From Deltaproteobacteria bacterium (GTDB lineage: Bacteria > Desulfobacterota > Desulfobulbia > Desulfobulbales > SURF-16), in assembly GCA_016219175.1 (NCBI GenBank), contig JACRCD010000068.1:1-64000 (forward strand): a stretch of 64,000 nucleotides of DNA, written 5' to 3'. Made by a program: the position numbers and the translations under genes. The notes under the pieces were generated by a model that searched no databases, was not told where the DNA came from, and saw only the letters and a list, made by a program, of their open reading frames with translations. Positions 1 to 7,978 of the stretch are shown here, one piece after another. The number at the start of each line of letters is the position of its first letter. Position 1 is the first letter of the stretch.

Positions 1-26
1 TCAGATTCTGGCTTGTTACCGGTTTG

Positions 27-142
27 AGTACTTAAAGTGCCTAAAATGCCTAAAGTACTTAAAGTGAAAGGTTTTATCTGATCAGAAAGTACCACAACTT
101 TAGGCACTTGAAGTATTTTAAGTACTTTAGGCACTTTTTTTT
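27..142. repeat. AT-rich inverted-repeat hairpin with T-run
   Basis: Variants of the short unit AAGTGCCTAAAGTACTT occur on both arms around a centre near position 85. The arms can pair into a long imperfect stem, and a run of eight T follows at about 135-142. For transcription coming from the left this resembles a rho-independent terminator. It could equally be a dispersed hairpin repeat. No gene is visible between positions 1 and 212. Confidence 0.5.
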
Positions 143-212
143 GATCTTGTATTTTGGTACCAGCGTTTAATCTGCCGAGATCAGGTTGTCTGAATTTATT
201 ATCATCTTCCTG

Positions 213-2303
213 TCACTCCGCCCCATTGAGGGCTGTTTTCATCTCAGGCCGCGCTTTTTTTTGTTGTTTGGCGGCATACATCAAGGCATCGGCTTCGCGC
301 AACATATGGTCCAGTTCGGCTGGAGCGTTATGATCGAACATGGCGAATCCCATACTGATGGACAGGTTGTATCTTCTTTCTTTTCTTTGGTTGCTGTCTT
401 CAATATGTTTTCCCAGCCGCTGCATAATGTTTTCTTTTGATTCCATCTCATTGCCGCCGCGCATCAGAACAACAAACTCATCGCCGCCGATGCGCGCCAT
501 AATGTCGGATTCCCTGAAGGTGTTTTTAAGGATTTGCGCGATTTCTCTCAAGGCCTCATCCCCCTGCTGGTGGCCAAGCTGGTCATTGATCGGTTTTAGA
601 TTATCAAGGTCAGCGTACATCAGAAAAAAATCCTGACTCCCCCGTTTGGCGATTTTAAGCTGTTTTTCCCCCAGTAAAAAAAATCCTCTCCTGTTGTAAA
701 GCCCGGTCAGCACATCGGTAATCGAATCCTCTTCCATTTTCTGTTCAAGCATTTTTTTATCGGTAATATCAATCGAGGCCTCTATCATCTGAGTCACTTC
801 GCCGTTCTTGTCAAAAATCGGATAGCCGTGCACCTCTACAAAGGTCTTCCGGCCCTGCCGGTCATGATGAACATGCTCCACGACCACCGGGGCCTTGGTT
901 TTCTTGACAATTCTGAGCGGGCATTTATGACCTTCATCTCCAGAGCAGGGAGTTTCGCAGCCGTGGGTCAGCATATGGCATTTCGTGCCTTGCCATTTAT
1001 GCGGCGGGGCGGTTTGGGAATTGGCAAGTGTGATAGTGTAATCCTGCGTATTGATGACATAAAATGGAAAGGGGATTGACTCGATGACCGTATGCAGAAA
1101 ATCATTCTGTTCCTTGATTTTCTCCTCGGCTTTTTTGCGCCCGGTAATATCCCGGAAAATGCCCCGGGTGAAAAGCGGTTTTCCCTCACCAAACCGGCAG
1201 CTGATATTTCCCTCAAGCAGGACAAGCTCCCCCTTTTTCGACTGATAGCTCACCTCCACCGTGTGCATTTCTTCCCCGGTCATAATGTGCTGAAAATCGG
1301 TAAGGCAGTGCTCCCTGTTCTCGGGCGCAATGAGATCAAAAACATTCAGGGACGCAATTTCCTCGGCAGAGTAGCCCAGCGTTTCCTTCCAGGCCTTGTT
1401 GACATATTCAAATGAGCCGTCCGGTCTGATACTCTGGATGAGGTCGTGGGCGTTGTCAATCAGGTCCCGGTAGCGCTCCTCGCTTTGCAGGAGTTCGCTC
1501 TCCACCTGCTTTCTTTCCACGATCTCATTTCTGAGCGAAGCATTCATCCCGACAACCTCTTCGGTTTTCTGTCTGACAAGGATATCAAGATGATCCCTGT
1601 GTTTTTTCAGTTCCTCTTCCGCCGTTTTTCGTCTCTTTTCCGTTCTGATGGAAGCGGTGACAATCCGGTACTCCAAAAGCACGACAATAAAGAGGACGCC
1701 AACGGCAATCAGGGTGATCTTATGGCTTAATCCGTTGATCTCTTCCCGGACGTCCTCGGTATAAACGCCTGTCCCCACAATCCATTGCCAGGGTTCGAAT
1801 AATTGGATATAGGAGAGTTTGGGTGCGATTTTGGCGCTGTCATCATTCCATTGCCACATGTATTCCGCAAAGCCGCTTTTGCTGTTTTCAGCAATGGCGA
1901 CGAATTCCTGAAAAAGATGCTTCCCGTTTTTTTCCTGGAAGTCCGCCACATTTTTATTTTCCAGGTCAGGCCGATAGGGATGCATGATCATGACCGGCTC
2001 CATGTCGTTTATCCAGAAATAATCCTTTTTCTCATGGCCATAACGCATGGTTCTGATAATATTTTTGGCGGCTTCCTGAGCCTGTTGCCGGTTTAATGTT
2101 CCTTGCCGTTCTTTTGCTTCATAATAGGAGAGGACGGTAATTACTGAATGGGTCAATTCCCTCGCCATTTCTTTTTTTCTTTCCAGAATGTTATTTTCAA
2201 ACTGCGGAATAACATAGGCAAAAAGCAATAAGACAAACAGCAGGACGGCGAGTAGAGTGGGAAGAATAATCTTTGCGTTGGATGGGTAGCGGTAAATATT
2301 CAT
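213..2303 (-). CDS. Cache-PAS-PAS-GGDEF diguanylate cyclase
   Basis: This 696-residue membrane protein probably makes cyclic di-GMP in response to an extracellular ligand. An N-terminal membrane segment (about 12-33) is followed by a periplasmic Cache_2-type domain (about 40-190) carrying the family-typical words DYFWINDM and WQWIVGTGVY. A second membrane helix (about 193-212) and a coiled coil lead to two PAS domains (about 275-390 and 400-520). The second PAS contains a cysteine-rich stretch (CETPCSGDEGHKC) that could bind metal or sense redox; this is inference. The C-terminal domain has an intact GGDEF signature (ARIGGDEFVVL). An RESD motif five residues before it matches the product-inhibition I-site RxxD. 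No EAL or HD-GYP domain is present. The gene stands alone, and no strong ribosome binding site is seen before the ATG. Confidence 0.93.
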   Translation of the reverse strand: MNIYRYPSNAKIILPTLLAVLLFVLLLFAYVIPQFENNILERKKEMARELTHSVITVLSYYEAKERQGTLNRQQAQEAAKNIIRTMRYGHEKKDYFWINDMEPVMIMHPYRPDLENKNVADFQEKNGKHLFQEFVAIAENSKSGFAEYMWQWNDDSAKIAPKLSYIQLFEPWQWIVGTGVYTEDVREEINGLSHKITLIAVGVLFIVVLLEYRIVTASIRTEKRRKTAEEELKKHRDHLDILVRQKTEEVVGMNASLRNEIVERKQVESELLQSEERYRDLIDNAHDLIQSIRPDGSFEYVNKAWKETLGYSAEEIASLNVFDLIAPENREHCLTDFQHIMTGEEMHTVEVSYQSKKGELVLLEGNISCRFGEGKPLFTRGIFRDITGRKKAEEKIKEQNDFLHTVIESIPFPFYVINTQDYTITLANSQTAPPHKWQGTKCHMLTHGCETPCSGDEGHKCPLRIVKKTKAPVVVEHVHHDRQGRKTFVEVHGYPIFDKNGEVTQMIEASIDITDKKMLEQKMEEDSITDVLTGLYNRRGFFLLGEKQLKIAKRGSQDFFLMYADLDNLKPINDQLGHQQGDEALREIAQILKNTFRESDIMARIGGDEFVVLMRGGNEMESKENIMQRLGKHIEDSNQRKERRYNLSISMGFAMFDHNAPAELDHMLREADALMYAAKQQKKARPEMKTALNGAE

Positions 2304-2505
2304 GGCGGATATTTGAAAAAGGGGTTCGCGTGAGAATATTGAAAAATCTGAAAAGTGTCAGCCTGAAGTCACTATCACGTCTCATAATAGCACTCCCGAC
2401 CTGAATTGTCCTGAAAAAGCATTTTGCCGCCGGATGAGAATGAGGAGCGGCTGGTTCACTGCACAGGGATGAAGGAACGAATCCGCGGCCTGGTCTGAAA
2501 AGGAG

Positions 2506-3228
2506 TCATGGGGCGAAATCGCGGATGGCAAGGACAGCGGCGTCAAGAACCGTGGCGGCCGGCAGACGCGCATCGAGCACCACCGCCGGCACGTTGATTT
2601 CCGCCAGATAGTCAAGGAAGCGCGGATATTCCGCCGCCACCCGTTCCAGCAGAGGCGCCGTCTCGTGCAGGGCGCGCAGGCGGCGGGTCTGCCGCCGCTT
2701 GCCTTGAAGGCGCGCGGCGGCAACCGCGGCCGGCAAACGCAGGAAGAGATACATGTCAGCCGGACTGCGGTGGGTCAGGGTAGAAAATATCCTCACCCGG
2801 CGCCCGGGAGTGAGATGGCGGAGGGCGGGGAGGTGGGCGGTTACGAGGGCGCAGAAATCAATGACCGTGTCGCGGTCCTCCAGGCAGATATCCGGACGGT
2901 AGCGGGCGAGCAGGGCGGGCAGCCGCTGCAGGACCCAGTGCCGCTCCAGGTTGCGCAGCAGATGGCGCAGGGGGTGGGCGCTTTCCGGCAGAGGGCCGAG
3001 GAGATCAAGCCGTTCTCCCTCCCTGGTGTGCAGGGTCACCCGCTGGCCAACGCTCATGACGCGCAAGGAAGCGGCAAGACGGTGCTCAAGCCCCGCGACG
3101 AGAGTGCTCTTGCCGCTGCCGTCAATCCCCAGAATGCCGACCCGGAAGGTCATCCTTGCTGCCGCGGCATGGTCAGCAGGAGAAATATCCAGCCCTCTTT
3201 TCACTTTTTCATGTCTCTCGGCGTTCAC
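2506..3228 (-). CDS. Thymidylate-kinase-like P-loop kinase
   Basis: The protein carries a Walker A motif GIDGSGKST and a downstream LEDRDTVIDF segment, typical of the dTMP kinase fold. A basic, arginine-rich lid-like region (KRRQTRRLRALHE) follows. At 240 residues it is somewhat longer than Tmk (about 210), and the C-terminal half is divergent. It may phosphorylate a nucleotide or another small substrate rather than be the housekeeping enzyme. The listed start is a GTG with no clear ribosome binding site. An internal ATG at 3153, directly before the P-loop strand (MTFRVGILGID), is an equally plausible start. A fragment of about 21 bp matching the region around that ATG recurs at 4711-4732, beside the next reverse gene. 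GC content is higher than in the neighbouring Fic gene. Confidence 0.7.
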   Translation of the reverse strand: MNAERHEKVKRGLDISPADHAAAARMTFRVGILGIDGSGKSTLVAGLEHRLAASLRVMSVGQRVTLHTREGERLDLLGPLPESAHPLRHLLRNLERHWVLQRLPALLARYRPDICLEDRDTVIDFCALVTAHLPALRHLTPGRRVRIFSTLTHRSPADMYLFLRLPAAVAAARLQGKRRQTRRLRALHETAPLLERVAAEYPRFLDYLAEINVPAVVLDARLPAATVLDAAVLAIRDFAP

Positions 3229-3393
3229 CGTGCGTTTACCCTACGGGATGAGTCTGTCCATTTTTTTGCTGCTTTCATTCTGTCTTTATTTTGTGTAGAA
3301 TAAAAGTGACATTTTTTTAGCTATTATATTTTTAACATATCGATTTTAAACAATTTTATAGATACATTTCTTGTTACATTCAAGGCGTCTTTC

Positions 3394-4515
3394 ATGCGGG
3401 AATTTTTAACATTCAAGTCGGGGAAATTTTATTTTAGCGAAAAATATGATACTTCCCAGATTGAGAGCCTCCTGGCCCGGGCCACCGTGCTGAACGAGAC
3501 CATTGCCGACCTGCCGATTCTTCCGGAGCTGGCGGCGCAAATTCAGCCGGACATCATGTACAGCTCTATCGCCGGCACCGCCGCTATCGAGGGCAACCCG
3601 ATAACGGGTGATGATGTGAAAAAAATCGCCAGGGGAGAAGAGGTCGAAATCTATAGCAAAAAAGACCGGCAAGAAATCAAGAACCTCATTAAAGCGTACC
3701 ATCTCCTCTCAGGCATTGCTCCGGCCGCGGAACCTTTTCTGTTAACCGAGGAGCTCATTTGCGAGCTTCATGAGATAATAACCAGGGACGTGCCGGATGA
3801 AAATAATGTTCCCGGAAAGTACAGGAACGGCCTCGTGTATGTCGGCGATAAGGCGCATGGGGGAGTGTATATTCCTCCTAAAATTATTGAGGATATACGC
3901 AATCTGATGAGAGAGTTCGTTGTCTGGCTGAACAGTGACGAAATTTTGCGCCTTAACCCATTTATTCGAGCTTCACTGGCCCATTACTATTTTTGCGTGA
4001 TCCATCCATTCTGGGATGGCAACGGCAGAACAGCCAGGCTGCTTGAAGCTATCCTTCTCCAGTCCGCGAATATAAAGTATGTCCCGCGCGAGCTTTCTAA
4101 TTATTACTATAGGAATGTGGACGAGTATTACAACTCATTTTCAAAAGGGATCAAGTTGAAAAATGACGCCACTCCTTTTTTGAAATTTTGCCTGGAAGCG
4201 TCTGTTGATAGTTTGGCCAGGATAAAGGAAACTATTGTTTACTTCATCAGGAAGTTTTCGCTCAGGGATTTTTATCTCTTCGAAAGGAAAAAGAAAATTC
4301 TGACAGCAAGGCAATGTGAACTGCTCTGTTTGCTCCTGGACAACCCGGTAAGTTTCACCATCAAGGAACTCATCGATAGCAGGCCGTTTTTGATTTTGTA
4401 CAGTAAAGTCACAACCCAGACGGCCAGACGGGATTTGAAAAAATTGGTTGCCGGAAAACTGCTGCTGGTTGCTGAAAACAATAAATATTCGCTGAATTTT
4501 AGGGTGCTGGGCTGA
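3394..4515 (+). CDS. Fic family protein (putative AMPylase) with C-terminal winged helix
   Basis: This 373-residue Fic-domain protein would transfer AMP, or another nucleotide moiety, to a target protein hydroxyl. The catalytic signature HPFWDGNGR starts at H204 and is intact. The inhibitory-helix motif (S/T)xxxE(G/N) is visible as TAAIEG at residues 62-67, so this is a class II Fic protein regulated by its own N-terminal helix. The last 75 residues look like a winged helix (RQCELLCLLL, then ARRDLKKLV), as in many stand-alone bacterial Fic proteins. It is preceded by about 160 bp of AT-rich DNA, and codon use is more AT-rich than in the core genes, which suggests acquisition. No toxin-antitoxin partner is adjacent. 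The ATG start follows a weak ribosome binding site. Confidence 0.93.
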   Translation: MREFLTFKSGKFYFSEKYDTSQIESLLARATVLNETIADLPILPELAAQIQPDIMYSSIAGTAAIEGNPITGDDVKKIARGEEVEIYSKKDRQEIKNLIKAYHLLSGIAPAAEPFLLTEELICELHEIITRDVPDENNVPGKYRNGLVYVGDKAHGGVYIPPKIIEDIRNLMREFVVWLNSDEILRLNPFIRASLAHYYFCVIHPFWDGNGRTARLLEAILLQSANIKYVPRELSNYYYRNVDEYYNSFSKGIKLKNDATPFLKFCLEASVDSLARIKETIVYFIRKFSLRDFYLFERKKKILTARQCELLCLLLDNPVSFTIKELIDSRPFLILYSKVTTQTARRDLKKLVAGKLLLVAENNKYSLNFRVLG

Positions 4516-4606
4516 TGCAAAGCCAACGAGCCCAAATAAGTATGGAAGTCCCGGAGTTCCATGACAATCAGTCTCCTATGGCTCGCATTTACCTGCCCAA
4601 AAACGC

Positions 4607-4680
4607 ATTATAGCCGTAAAATATGCTGCTTTCAGAGTATTTTGTCACAAAATGTCGGCTTGTTAGCTTGGTCCGATCCC
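4607..4680 (+). repeat. Direct repeat, copy 1, beside PEP-CTERM-like gene
   Basis: About 74 bp here (from ATTATAGCCGTAAAAT to GTCCGATCCC) recur in the same orientation at 5488-5560 with roughly 80-85 percent identity by eye. The two copies flank the reverse gene at 4735-5346. The interval 4516-4734 holds no gene. Just after the repeat, at about 4711-4732, lies a short copy of the start region of the kinase gene near 3135-3155. Confidence 0.75.
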
Positions 4681-4734
4681 TGATTTGCTTGACCCTGATT
4701 TGCTGTGATCAGGATACCGACCCGGAAGGTCATT

Positions 4735-5346
4735 CTATTTTTTTACTTTCCGTTTTATTCCAATAATTCCAAGCAGAGAAGACCCCAGCAACCAAACGGC
4801 GCCCGGAATTGGAGCTGCCGTGATTTCTCCTTCATGGACGGCAATTCCATAATATGAGCTGTAGTTTTTTGTGCCATAGGTGTTCCATCCATCAAAAAAT
4901 CCGAAATGCCAGATGTTGCTTCCCGACTCTGTGCCGGAAGTGTACCAAACCGGGAGCAGATTCTGAAAAACCCCGGTATTGGCCAATGCCCCTGCCAAGT
5001 TTCCCAATTCGAAATAATACAAATGGCCCAAATCAGATCCTATAACATTATATCCAACTATCTGGGAAACAGGAGGTGTGGCCGGCAAGCGCCAGTCGTC
5101 ATACGTTTGACCGTTTATGGTGATGGCGAGATTGTCAGCCCATGACGCTTGCGTAACATAATTACCCGGGGCATTAGAGAAATCCAGCCAGGTGACATTG
5201 AGGTCAGTATCGTAAATCAACCTTCTTTCCATCCCCTCATAGGTCACGGTCCCATGTTCGACAAGCGCGGCCGAGGCCGGCAAGGAAGAGCCAAACATTA
5301 ATAAAGCTGCTGCCATCATCAATACGTATTTCTTTTTCATCATCAT
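4735..5346 (-). CDS. Exported protein with DUF1566-like domain and PEP-CTERM-like sorting tail
   Basis: The 203-residue product begins with a signal peptide (MKKKYVLMMAAALLMFGSS, cleavage near ASA-A). The middle contains LNVTWLDFSNAPGN and DDWRLPATPP, words typical of DUF1566/Lcl C-terminal-like domains. It ends with PIPGAVWLLGSSLLGIIG followed by KRKVKK, the proline-glycine, transmembrane and basic-tail layout of an exosortase-processed PEP-CTERM variant. It is therefore probably exported, cleaved by an exosortase encoded elsewhere, and released or linked to exopolysaccharide. Three ATG codons stand in tandem at the start; the first is listed. The gene lies between two direct repeats, which hints at a movable cassette. 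Confidence 0.82.
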   Translation of the reverse strand: MMMKKKYVLMMAAALLMFGSSLPASAALVEHGTVTYEGMERRLIYDTDLNVTWLDFSNAPGNYVTQASWADNLAITINGQTYDDWRLPATPPVSQIVGYNVIGSDLGHLYYFELGNLAGALANTGVFQNLLPVWYTSGTESGSNIWHFGFFDGWNTYGTKNYSSYYGIAVHEGEITAAPIPGAVWLLGSSLLGIIGIKRKVKK

Positions 5347-5487
5347 TACCCATTTCTGTTTTGTGGTGACTGGCAGGGTTCTCCTGCCGGATTGCTATCA
5401 TCATTTTCAGGTTGTGCATGGTGGGAAATAAATTCGTCACCTTTTTCCACGGAAATTATAAGTACGTATTTTTGTGCCAATATACTG

Positions 5488-5560
5488 ATTATAGCCGTAA
5501 AATCTGCTGATTTTAGAGCATTTTAGCACAAGATGTCAGCTTGTCAGCTTGTCCGACCCC
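5488..5560 (+). repeat. Direct repeat, copy 2, beside PEP-CTERM-like gene
   Basis: This is the partner of the repeat at 4607-4680: ATTATAGCCGTAAAAT is shared, and the copy ends at GTCCGACCCC. It sits in the 294-bp gene-free interval upstream of the PEP-CTERM-like gene. No transposase is nearby. Confidence 0.75.
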
Positions 5561-5640
5561 TTATGGTACTTATGGTACGAGGAAAATAACACATTGCGAG
5601 GAAATAAAACTTAAAATGTTAAGGACGTCCCTCTTGCTGC

Positions 5641-5844
5641 CTAATTTTCTGCTTCAACTCTAACTTTAATTCCATTTCCTGCCAAAAAATCAACAAGCGG
5701 ATAGCAGTGTTCAAATCCACAATTCTCCTCTATATACCATTCTTGCGATGGTGCAATTGATGGAACACTGACTGGACGTGGCTTGTAACAACCGACTAAA
5801 ACAAAAATATTTAAAATTAAGATCAAGCAAACCCGAATAAGCAT
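5641..5844 (-). CDS. Small putative lipoprotein
   Basis: This 67-residue product has a hydrophobic N-terminus ending in a lipobox-like LVGC at about residues 16-19, followed by a short polar domain with two cysteines (ENCGFEHCYP). It is likely a small membrane-anchored lipoprotein of unknown role. The ATG at 5844 was preferred over the one at 5853 because a GAGAG ribosome-binding-like sequence is correctly spaced for it. The region is AT-rich. The upstream reverse gene at 5952-6464 may be co-transcribed. It resembles nothing I can name. Confidence 0.5.
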   Translation of the reverse strand: MLIRVCLILILNIFVLVGCYKPRPVSVPSIAPSQEWYIEENCGFEHCYPLVDFLAGNGIKVRVEAEN

Positions 5845-5951
5845 TACACACATTCTCTCGTAGCTAACGTAGAGTTCAGCGGAAGCCTCGCTGTTTGCGG
5901 CTTCCGCTGGAACGATTGGTTGGCGAATTTTTTATTAATTTTTTAGATATT

Positions 5952-6464
5952 TCACCGAACGATTTCTAACTTATATCTCCCAAGAGGCATCTTGTCATTT
6001 GGTAATGACCAATATACCCTATCCAATTCAATAGTTTTGTATTCCCATTTAAAAGTGTCTACCCGTTTTGCTTCCTGAAAGTATTCTTCGCCATCAATAC
6101 TTGAAAGAATAGGAGGATTTTTCATGAATTGTTTTGTTGTTATTGTAATTCCAACAACTCGCATTTTCTTATCATCATATTCAGGAACTATTTTGTCTAA
6201 ATAAACAAATTCAGATCCGCCATCGTCATGTATTGCATTGCCATCACTTAAAAAAATAATTGATGGAGATTTTATTTCCGCCGCAATCTGTTTTACGAAT
6301 TTAGGATCACTTAATTTTTCGTTTATTTTCTTCTCGATGTCTGATTGTAAATACAGAATTACACTCAACATCGCTAGTACGGTTCCACCGATAGTTACGG
6401 TCTTCACCACAAAATCGACATTTCTTGAGAGGATTTCAGTTAAAGTAGCGATTAGTTTTTTCAC
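5952..6464 (-). CDS. Membrane-anchored protein of unknown function
   Basis: This 170-residue protein has one transmembrane helix (about 20-42, after VDFVVKTVTIGG) and a charged segment (SDIEKKINEKLSDPKF). A soluble C-terminal region contains a STOP-free beta-rich pattern ending RYKLEIVR. The start is a GTG, read in frame from GTGAAAAAACT. I do not recognise the family. The AT-rich composition sets it apart from the core genes. It may form an operon with the small lipoprotein gene downstream, which would make both envelope proteins. This is inference only. Confidence 0.55.
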   Translation of the reverse strand: MKKLIATLTEILSRNVDFVVKTVTIGGTVLAMLSVILYLQSDIEKKINEKLSDPKFVKQIAAEIKSPSIIFLSDGNAIHDDGGSEFVYLDKIVPEYDDKKMRVVGITITTKQFMKNPPILSSIDGEEYFQEAKRVDTFKWEYKTIELDRVYWSLPNDKMPLGRYKLEIVR

Positions 6465-6664
6465 TCTATTTTCTCAATATTTCATTGTTTCTGTGGGATT
6501 TCCTTGCTGCCGCCAACGAGTCCGCAGAAAAAGCCATTTTTACGAACGTGTGCATCAGGGTCTTGAATTATTGGTTTTGGAATCCTTATATTTCAAGACT
6601 TGAACCCAAAGAAACATTTTGGCCGTGCCGTTTCGTCTGAATCTGAATTTTCATAGTTATATCA

Positions 6665-6796
6665 GAGGCTCTTGCAAAATGAACTTGCGTGTCATTCCGA
6701 ACGCAGTGAGGAATCTTTAATTGCTAGATTTTATTAGATTTCTCCCTTCGGTCGAAATGACAGGAACCACTCTTTTGCTTATTTTGCAAGAGCCTC
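6665..6796. repeat. 132-bp inverted-ended element, copy A
   Basis: The element begins GAGGCTCTTGCAAAAT and ends with the exact inverse, ATTTTGCAAGAGCCTC. Inner arms (TGTCATTCCGAACGCAGTGA and TCGGTCGAAATGACA) also pair, so the whole unit can fold into a long hairpin. It has no coding capacity, like a MITE. Five further copies occur in this window (B 20474, C 32475, D 49335, E 60042, F 60843). The surrounding interval 6465-6920 holds no convincing gene. Confidence 0.9.
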
Positions 6797-6920
6797 ATCA
6801 GATTAGGGGTGAAAAATTGTTTTGTTATATTTCAAGCCCCTCAGAAAGCGGGGACTATGTCTCGCCTGTATCGCTTTGCGTGGCCGCGCCACACGAATTT
6901 TTGAATCGATATGCCAGTTC

Positions 6921-7265
6921 TTAATCTATAAGTTGATCAAGCTCGATTTCCAGGACTTCCGCTATTTTCTTTAAAGTTGATTTTCTTGGTTTCGAATTGC
7001 CGCTTTCAAGGCGAGCCAGGGCGGACTGTTTCATTCCTGATTTTTCTGCCAATTCTTTTTGGGTTAACTTGAAATATTCCCTCCAAGCCTTAACAAGAGT
7101 TTCTCCTCTAACATTGGCCTTAACAACTTCGTTGGGAAACCAAACATCAAGTTCATTGTCTTCGGCCTGATTGTGGATTAGTTCCTGGTATTCATCCCAG
7201 GGAATGACCGCGAAGGCCGGTTTGCCGTTTTGGATTATGATTTGAGGATCAGTATGTACGTTCAT
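6921..7265 (-). CDS. XRE-type helix-turn-helix regulator with Phd-like N-terminus (orphan antitoxin)
   Basis: This 114-residue protein has two parts. Residues 1-35 (IIIQNGKPAFAVIPWDEYQEL) look like the N-terminal strand-helix of Phd/YefM-type antitoxins. Residues 55-112 form an XRE helix-turn-helix with the recognisable LTQKELAEKSGMKQSALARLESG. Such proteins are usually antitoxins of RelE/HigB-like toxins and autoregulate. Here the DNA on both sides (6465-6920 and 7266-7440) encodes no toxin, so it seems to be an orphan. The start is the ATG at 7265. Confidence 0.8.
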   Translation of the reverse strand: MNVHTDPQIIIQNGKPAFAVIPWDEYQELIHNQAEDNELDVWFPNEVVKANVRGETLVKAWREYFKLTQKELAEKSGMKQSALARLESGNSKPRKSTLKKIAEVLEIELDQLID

Positions 7266-7978
7266 CTCAGCCTTGATACGGTGATAATTGTCGACAACTC
7301 AGGTAGCATTACCCTGAACAATTCTCCAGTTTTTGGTTCACTAAATTTATTTGATCGTCCATCTATCGCCCGCCGCCCAGGTTAGGGTATAAAAAACAGT
7401 TAGCATCAATGAGCGGCTATGTCAACAGAGAAGTTTGACCGTCAGAAAGAGCAGTCCGGCTTTGTTTGAGCCAAGAAAATTTCCTACCCCTACCGCCGGA
7501 GTTCAGACCGGAAGAAATGGGTCTAAATGGCTGGATTCCTGGTCGCGCTGCGCTTGCCCGCAATGACGGCGCGATGATTCTCCGTCATTTTGCAAAAGCC
7601 GCTCACCAGAAAATGATTTGAACTAAAAAGGAAGATGGGATATTTTTCACCGGAGTGGTATGATATCCGGATCACCGAATTTACTAATAACCGTGTAACT
7701 GCTCTGATGTCAGGTTAAAGGATAAAGAAAGGGTGGGCAGGGTTTATTGCCCGCCAATCCGCGTTGGCAAACGATGAAACCGTTTGTATGCCTTGTATCT
7801 TGCGCTTTGTGGTGGTCAGCCACGGGTAGGGTGTGCAACGGCTGTTTTGTTGCACACGCGGTAAAAAAAATACAATAATTCCGGTGGGCATGATAAACCC
7901 ATGCCCACCCTACGATAAAAGAGACGTTGCCGTGCACCGGACGACTGAACAGTTACCAATCCTCGATATACGTAAGAA
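7266..7978. other. Gene-free interval with several palindromic repeats
   Basis: I see no credible gene in these 713 bp. The region holds stretches such as GCGCTTGCCCGCAATGACGG, common in dispersed bacterial repeats. Three palindromes lie at 7731-7755, 7831-7857 and 7883-7909. The promoter of the TPR gene at 7979 must lie here, but I could not pick out a convincing one. Confidence 0.6.
7731..7909. repeat. Cluster of three REP-like palindromes
   Basis: The units are GGGTGGGCA...TGCCCGCC (7731-7755), GTGTGCAAC...GTTGCACAC (7831-7857) and GGTGGGCAT...ATGCCCACC (7883-7909). The same types recur at 46367-46392 (second type), and at 58551-58574 and 61289-61313 (first and third types). Looser versions lie near 22054 and 39176. 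They resemble REP palindromes and are non-coding. Confidence 0.75.

Noticed and set aside
1-180. Possible CRISPR-like repeat array from repeated AAGTGCCTAAAGTACTT
   Set aside because: The repeats pair with each other as an inverted structure, there are no unique spacers of regular length, and no cas genes are near.
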